Part shown: one piece after another, positions 51,173-55,258 of the stretch | How the letters are laid out: every line of letters begins with the position of its first letter | How positions within the stretch are numbered: the stretch's first letter is position 1 | Origin: Lentisphaerae bacterium GWF2_44_16 | Lineage (GTDB): Bacteria; Verrucomicrobiota; Lentisphaeria; Victivallales; GWF2-45-14 | DNA: 55,258 nucleotides | Direction of reading: 5' to 3' | NCBI GenBank assembly: GCA_001803225.1 | Contig: MHBF01000193.1 | Location: 1-55,258, forward strand | Made by a program: the position numbers and the translations under genes | The notes under the pieces: model-generated | What the model was told of the DNA's origin: nothing | The model's database searches: none | What the model saw: the letters and a program-made list of their open reading frames with translations, nothing else

Positions 51173-51760
51173 ATGCAAAAAGCAGATAGAAAACCAATTT
51201 GTTATATTGTCGGTGGACCTAACGGCGCAGGGAAAACCACATTTTCTTTGTGTTATCTTCCGGCTATAAGCGGATGCAGAAACTTTATCAATGCTGATTT
51301 AATTGCCCAGGGTTTGTCTCCATTAAATCCGGAATCCGTACAATTAGAAGCAGGCCGCTTATTTCTTAGAGAGATTGAAAATTACATAAAACGCCGTCAG
51401 AATTTTGCCTTTGAGACCACTTTATCCGGGCGCGGACACCTGAACTTAATTCATAGGCTCAGAAGTTCCGGCTGGCGGGTTGAATTGTTCTATTTATGGA
51501 TTCCGGACGCCGGATTTTCTTCCCGAAGGGTAAAGGAGAGGGTAAAACATGGAGGTCATAACATATCCGATGAGGCTTTGCTTAGGCGTTTTCCCCGCAG
51601 TATAAACAACCTTCTGAAAGAATATTCCAAAATCTGCGATCTGACAGTCTGTTACGATAATTCAGCAATCGTTCCGTCCCTGATATTTGAAGAAAGTGAA
51701 AATGGGATTAAAATATTTGACAGGGAACGTTTTGAGCTTCTTGAAAGGAGTATAAGATGA
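51173..51760 (+). CDS. Zeta-toxin-family kinase
   Basis: 195 residues. The P-loop is GGPNGAGKTT, followed by FINADLIAQGLSP (substrate-side Asp) and FAFETTLSGRGH, with RVKERVKHGGHNISDEALLRRF as the arginine-rich part of the active site. Zeta toxins phosphorylate UDP-N-acetylglucosamine or related nucleotides and so block cell-wall synthesis; this compact subgroup has been tested less. It overlaps the next small gene by four bases (ATGA), which suggests a toxin-antitoxin pair with the toxin first. It begins ten bases after the mutarotase stop. Confidence 0.85.
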   Translation: MQKADRKPICYIVGGPNGAGKTTFSLCYLPAISGCRNFINADLIAQGLSPLNPESVQLEAGRLFLREIENYIKRRQNFAFETTLSGRGHLNLIHRLRSSGWRVELFYLWIPDAGFSSRRVKERVKHGGHNISDEALLRRFPRSINNLLKEYSKICDLTVCYDNSAIVPSLIFEESENGIKIFDRERFELLERSIR

Positions 51761-51942
51761 TATCGGTAAAAGATCATTTGATAGCCGAAAAGGGACGAAA
51801 AGTATTGGCCAAGGCTGTAAGAGAAGAGCTTGAGCGCATGAGCCGTAACGGACAATATGCCATAGTGAACCGGAATGGTAAAACGTGTCGGGTACTTGCC
51901 GCAAAACTGCTTAAGGAACTTCAAAAAAAGAAACAGAAATAA
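51757..51942 (+). CDS. Probable small antitoxin partner of the zeta toxin
   Basis: 61 residues: a helical N-terminus (KGRKVLAKAVREELERMSR), a beta hairpin (GQYAIVNRNGKTCRVLA) and a lysine-rich tail (KELQKKKQK). It resembles small proteins often coded beside compact zeta-type kinases, which carry a similar 'NGxxxxVxRxGK' hairpin. It starts inside the toxin stop (four-base overlap, with GGAG about seven bases upstream), so it is made together with the toxin. Antitoxin function is inferred. Confidence 0.6.
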   Translation: MISVKDHLIAEKGRKVLAKAVREELERMSRNGQYAIVNRNGKTCRVLAAKLLKELQKKKQK

Positions 51943-51979
51943 AACTCAAGCATTGAAATGCTCGACGTTTTTTCCGATT

Positions 51980-52142
51980 ATGCAAATAAAACTGAATGCA
52001 GAAATTGCAAAACAATATAAAAGTTCAACACAAAAAGCCCGATCGTCCGGTGGCGGATTTTTATTGCAGATATTGCTCTGAAGGATATGAGTTAAAAAGC
52101 AAAAGGAATTCCTTTGAAATGAAAATTACAGCTGGCGCATTA
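51980..52142 (+). pseudogene. DpnI-like (Dam-replacing) restriction endonuclease remnant
   Basis: From the ATG at 51980 the frame reads KLNAEIAKQYKSSTQKAR, the start of DpnI-type proteins. At about 52043 it shifts frame and continues PVADFYCRYCSEGYELKSKR, the PD-(D/E)xK catalytic block of the family, then KITAGAL and a TAG at 52142. The roughly 30 residues normally between the two blocks, including the first CPxCG zinc pair, are missing, and so is everything after the catalytic block. An internal deletion and truncation have therefore destroyed the gene. DpnI cuts methylated GATC. Confidence 0.7.
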
Positions 52143-52231
52143 TAGCGATGTAAAAACAAAAATTGCCCTTGAAAAATATCTCCTTAATGAAGTAAAAAAC
52201 AGATACGATGCTTCGGGCATATTGAAATAAA

Positions 52232-53020
52232 TTAGTTCCAGAAGAGGCGGCGTTTATAGCGTCTCCAGAGCTCGTCGGCGTTGTCTTTGGTTATCAGAAT
52301 GTAGCGCTGTTTGAATTTTTCAAAAGGATCTTCGGGGAATTTTGGATCAAATGTCCACCAGGGCCGATAAGAAATGGCGGCTGAAATTATTCCGGCTTTT
52401 ATCGCGCTTCTGAAGGGCCTTATGTCGCCGTTGAGGATAATGAGGATAATGCTTCCGGTTTCGGCATCTTTCCATAGATGGGTCTTGTCTATTCCCCATG
52501 GGAAACCTGTTGTCGTAACAAGCATGTCGCATTCGGGATATTTCCTGACCAGTTTGCTGAAATCCTTATTATTGATGTCCAGAACTTCACGGCCTTTTTT
52601 GTTCTTTTTCTTCTTAATATATTCAACAGCGACTATGGAGGCATCGGGCCCCAAACCTTTTTTTAGGGCGGCTTCATATACTTCATTAAGGCCTTTTGAG
52701 CCGTCGAGAGTCAGTGCTCCCACTAGAATCAGTTTTGAACCGGGCCATGTTTGGGCTATATAACGTCCCACGGTATAAGCGCGGGCGGCTTCATAGTCAT
52801 TTAGATGGATATCAGGGCCTTTTGACTTACGCAGACCGAAAACATCCGCGATGAAGAGCAGAGCGATGGCACAGGCTATGGAAAGAAAAAGACTAAAAAC
52901 AGCTAAAGCATGCTTATGCCTGAGTCCTGCATGAGTTTTCATCATGTAGATGGAGAGGGCAAAAAATCCCACCATCAAAGCGAGAACAATGTAGAATAAT
53001 GGAGACATCTCGGTAAGCAT
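52232..53020 (-). CDS. Membrane-anchored protein coupled to a pseudopilin, function unknown
   Basis: 262 residues. Two membrane helices at the N-terminus (YIVLALMVGFFALSIYMM and ALAVFSLFLSIACAIALLFIA) are followed by a soluble domain with alternating strands and helices (SKLILVGALTLDGSKGLNEVYEAALKKG, MLVTTTGFPWGID, GSIILIILNGDIRPF, KAGIISAAISY), which resembles a Rossmann or receiver-like sandwich. I recognise no family. The start codon directly follows the stop of the pseudopilin gene, so the two are coupled. Confidence 0.65.
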   Translation of the reverse strand: MLTEMSPLFYIVLALMVGFFALSIYMMKTHAGLRHKHALAVFSLFLSIACAIALLFIADVFGLRKSKGPDIHLNDYEAARAYTVGRYIAQTWPGSKLILVGALTLDGSKGLNEVYEAALKKGLGPDASIVAVEYIKKKKNKKGREVLDINNKDFSKLVRKYPECDMLVTTTGFPWGIDKTHLWKDAETGSIILIILNGDIRPFRSAIKAGIISAAISYRPWWTFDPKFPEDPFEKFKQRYILITKDNADELWRRYKRRLFWN

Positions 53021-53677
53021 TTATTTCCATTTTCTGAGTTCAACTGCAGGATCATCCGGATCGTTCAGTTCCCCCGTGAAATAAGTCATTTTTCCGCTGT
53101 CAAAATATTTTTCCAGACTGGTATGTCCGTCAAGGAAAAGCATGGAAACCCCGCTCTTGTGTTTGGGGGCGGCCTCCATGTAAGAGTTCACGTTCTGTGA
53201 GTAATTGTCCTGATCGCAGTCAGCTACGCTGAACATGGATGTATCGGATTCCTCAACCAGTATAAAAGCCGAAGAGGAGGCAACCTTGCATAGCCGCGAG
53301 GACTTCCATGAAGTGAAATTTTCGTCATCGTCGTAACAGAGTTCACGGGTGTTCAGCGAATATGAAAATTCCCGTCTGTTGTCGTTGGTGCATTTGAAAA
53401 GAAACCTGTCGGAATCCCTTTTTGCAATCAGGTTCATCCATCCGGTGGGTTCTCCCCATGCGGGCGCGACTGTTATCGCGGGGTAAGTTCCATCGTGTTC
53501 AGACTCATACTCCGAGAGAAGTATATTTGTCTGTTTCAGATTGTTGGAGCATTTTATTTCCTGGGCCTTTCCTCTTGACGCTGAGAGCGCGGGCACGAGT
53601 ATTCCCGCCAGCATGGCTATTATCGCCACCACAACGAGGAGCTCGACGAGTGTAAATCGCAATAATCCTCTGTACAT
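53021..53677 (-). CDS. Type II/IV pseudopilin-like protein (locus 3)
   Basis: 218 residues. A seven-residue leader ending in Arg precedes FTLVELLVVVAIIAMLAGIL: Phe8 and Glu12 are in prepilin positions and Gly is again absent before Phe. The stretch QEIKCSNNLKQTNILLSEYESEHDG resembles the other two proteins, and the end (PKHKSGVSMLFLDGHTS) is the same H-x9-DG type. Unlike loci 1 and 2 the partner gene encodes a membrane protein, and no regulator is adjacent. A good TTGATT/TATAAT promoter precedes it. Confidence 0.82.
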   Translation of the reverse strand: MYRGLLRFTLVELLVVVAIIAMLAGILVPALSASRGKAQEIKCSNNLKQTNILLSEYESEHDGTYPAITVAPAWGEPTGWMNLIAKRDSDRFLFKCTNDNRREFSYSLNTRELCYDDDENFTSWKSSRLCKVASSSAFILVEESDTSMFSVADCDQDNYSQNVNSYMEAAPKHKSGVSMLFLDGHTSLEKYFDSGKMTYFTGELNDPDDPAVELRKWK

Positions 53678-53702
53678 AACACTAACTCCGATTATTACCT
53701 TA

Positions 53703-53731
53703 ATTATAGCATTTTAACTGAATAAAATCAA
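53703..53731 (-). promoter_or_regulatory. Promoter of pseudopilin locus 3
   Basis: Minus strand TTGATT (53731-53726), 17-base spacer, TATAAT (53708-53703) with an extended TGC before the -10 box. The start would be near 53696, about 20 bases before the ATG. Confidence 0.75.
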
Positions 53732-53760
53732 TATCCCTTGAAATGAAAAACTCTTTAATC

Positions 53761-55035
53761 TCAAGGGGTTCGCCCATAAATGCATTCGCCCCGTGTTTCC
53801 CAGCAGTGCAGAGACGATATGAATGATATCAGGGAGCAGAAAAACATTATCGCGAAAACAGTCAGATAAGCGCGCGGCGGATAAACGAGCGCGTTTGAGG
53901 TAAGTACCGCGCCGCTTCTGAAAAAATCAAGGATAAAGCCTATCATGTTGGCGGCAAAGGCTACCGCAATATAACTCATAGTGTTCTGAACCCCGATTGA
54001 GAGGGCCGTGATGTCCGGGGCGTTTAATTCTTTTACAAGAGACGTTATCACAGGAAAGAGACCGGAAGAAATCGACATCAATATAAAGGCCATCATGAAA
54101 TAGCCGGAGGAAAACCTGAAAATGACCCCCGCGAGAAGAATTGTTACGGCAATCAGCGTTAATAAAGAGGCTAAAATCAGAAAAGGCTTTCTTCTGTTGC
54201 CGATCATGCGGCTGAACACGCCTACCGTGAGCATGGTTGACATCGTGAATATCATCATTATAAAGGTGTATTCGGCGGCCTGTTTCGGTTCGAGTTTCAG
54301 GAAGTCCCCTATGAATTTAGGGCCTATCGTGGCCTGCATGCTGAAATATATTGAAAAATTTATCATTCCCGAAATCAGAACAGGGTATATTCGCCTGTTG
54401 ATGATAACCTGTCCTGTTCTTTTAAAAAGAGAGTGCCCGTGCGGCATTATATGTCTGTCTTTGAGTTTTCTTCCCGTGAAATATGTCATGATGAGAAGAA
54501 TTACGGCGAAGATTCCAACAAGCAGAAGTGAGGTTCTCCAGCCCGTCCAGTCAACCATCATCCTGAAAGGCCGTGTCCCGCAAAGTCCCCCTCCATAGCC
54601 TATCATGCAGAAGAACCCTATCATGGGAGCAAAATTTTTTCCGCCGAAAAAGGAGTCAGTTTCCTTTATGATGCAGAGGTACATACCGCTGGCGCCGAAG
54701 CCCACAAGCGCGCGGCTTAAATAAAGTGTCCATATCTGTCCGGAAAGGGGAAATATCAGAGACCCGAGACAGAGAAAGCATCCGCTCACAAGTATGACCC
54801 TGATACCTCCGTGCCTGTCCGCCATCATTCCTACAAAGAGCTGCATCCCGGCATAGACGTAGAGATAAATGGAACTGAGCGCCGTAACCGCACTGGCGGA
54901 CGCCGCAAAGTCTCTCTGTATTTCATTGAATATCGTGCCAGGCACCGCGACTCGTTGAAAAAAGGAGATGAAATAAAGACCCGACATCAGCATGAGTAAT
55001 ATGAACGCATGCTTTTTAATATCTGAATTTTTCAT
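53761..55035 (-). CDS. Major facilitator superfamily transporter
   Basis: 424 residues with about twelve membrane helices. The MFS signature between helices 2 and 3 is visible (GMMADRHGGIRVILVSG), and so is the helix-4 motif (RALVGFGASGMY). It probably exchanges a small organic anion or sugar; the substrate cannot be read from the sequence. The N-terminal LYFISFFQRVAVPGTIFNEIQRDF resembles nitrate/oxalate-type members. Stop codon is 83 bases before the pseudopilin start on the same strand, and no terminator is seen in between. Confidence 0.88.
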   Translation of the reverse strand: MKNSDIKKHAFILLMLMSGLYFISFFQRVAVPGTIFNEIQRDFAASASAVTALSSIYLYVYAGMQLFVGMMADRHGGIRVILVSGCFLCLGSLIFPLSGQIWTLYLSRALVGFGASGMYLCIIKETDSFFGGKNFAPMIGFFCMIGYGGGLCGTRPFRMMVDWTGWRTSLLLVGIFAVILLIMTYFTGRKLKDRHIMPHGHSLFKRTGQVIINRRIYPVLISGMINFSIYFSMQATIGPKFIGDFLKLEPKQAAEYTFIMMIFTMSTMLTVGVFSRMIGNRRKPFLILASLLTLIAVTILLAGVIFRFSSGYFMMAFILMSISSGLFPVITSLVKELNAPDITALSIGVQNTMSYIAVAFAANMIGFILDFFRSGAVLTSNALVYPPRAYLTVFAIMFFCSLISFISSLHCWETRGECIYGRTP

Positions 55036-55258
55036 TGTAAACTTTTCAAATAATCCTCTTGTTACTATTGCTGTGTTTTACTGAAATTAAAGGGATCGGA
55101 AAATAAATTCGATGTTAACAGGGAAGGAGGCTTAAACGGGTAACAGTAATAACAGTAACAGTAAAAAGGTCAATTGAAAAAGTAAACGCACATTTGTCAG
55201 GTTAAACGCACGTTACCTCGGAAAAGGAGTGCGTTTAGTTTGACAAACGGATAAAAGA
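55036..55258. other. Right-end non-coding region
   Basis: These 223 bases hold the MFS upstream region, a short TAACAG tandem (55141-55164) and the repeat array listed separately. No gene starts before the window ends. Confidence 0.6.
55171..55247. repeat. Repeat array, probable mobile-element end
   Basis: CAATTGAAAAAGTAAACGCA plus C (55171-55191) is the inverted twin of 22348-22368. It is followed by TTTGTCAGGTTAAACGCAC (55193-55211) and its near-perfect inverted copy GTGCGTTTAGTTTGACAAA (55229-55247), separated by 17 bases. Several spaced copies of one 19-bp motif look like a transposase-binding end; any transposase gene would lie outside the window. Confidence 0.65.

Noticed and set aside
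55141-55164. TAACAG tandem as a possible CRISPR or origin iteron
   Set aside because: Units are only six bases with irregular spacing, and no spacers, cas genes or dnaA-box clusters are present.

Overview
The window looks like a chromosomal piece from a strictly fermentative, polysaccharide-degrading bacterium of the PVC group, most likely Lentisphaerota (Victivallis-like). That placement is an inference. It rests on three short pseudopilin genes with a FTLIELL-type N-terminus, each beside secreted or cytoplasmic carbohydrate-active proteins and dedicated regulators, on a DUF5696-type protein, and on a trimeric NADH-linked [FeFe] hydrogenase. I see no rRNA, tRNA or CRISPR array.

Layout. 1-2.1 kb: the end of a ribosomal-protein operon (rpsC cut by the window edge, rplV), with an unrelated membrane coiled-coil gene where rpsS is normally found. 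2.1-3.7 kb: galE and a DnaQ-type exonuclease. 3.7-12.5 kb: a complete hydrogen/redox module. The first operon is rex, a small [2Fe-2S] protein, a sensory [FeFe] hydrogenase with a PAS domain, and a SpoIIE-type phosphatase, and it ends in a good terminator. The second is hydC-hydB-hydA, preceded by a promoter and three Rex-like operators. 12.5-21.8 kb: AraC regulator with a divergent dehydrogenase, dinB, recQ, and a MarR regulator controlling a giant MFS-acyltransferase-acyl ligase fusion. 21.8-22.8 kb: a non-coding island with an IS4-type transposase remnant, a strong hairpin, a 19-21 bp repeat array shared with the right end of the window, and a possible structured RNA.

22.8-39.9 kb: two carbohydrate loci separated by clpB. 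Locus 1 is lacI-pseudopilin-GH20-(GH71-like). Locus 2 is pseudopilin-large secreted TIM-barrel protein-small secreted protein-DUF5696 protein, with its own GntR/LacI hybrid regulator. Each has a recognisable promoter and candidate operators. 40-42 kb: cstA. 42-45.2 kb: a Nudix-CYTH-CHAD-ParA cluster that suggests polyphosphate metabolism. 45.3-51.2 kb: housekeeping and metabolic genes (pheA, SGNH hydrolase, thiG, YgjP-type peptidase, cyclophilin, response regulator, hexose-6-phosphate mutarotase). 51.2-52.2 kb: a zeta-toxin/antitoxin pair and a decayed DpnI-like restriction gene. 52.2-53.7 kb: a third pseudopilin locus, coupled to a membrane protein. 53.8-55.0 kb: an MFS transporter, followed by the repeat array, which resembles a mobile-element end.

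Two themes stand out. In the first, a hydrogenase is apparently controlled both by NADH/NAD+ (Rex) and by a hydrogen-sensing relay. In the second, 'regulator + pseudopilin + glycosidases' recurs as a unit, and all three pseudopilins lack the glycine normally needed before the cleavage site.
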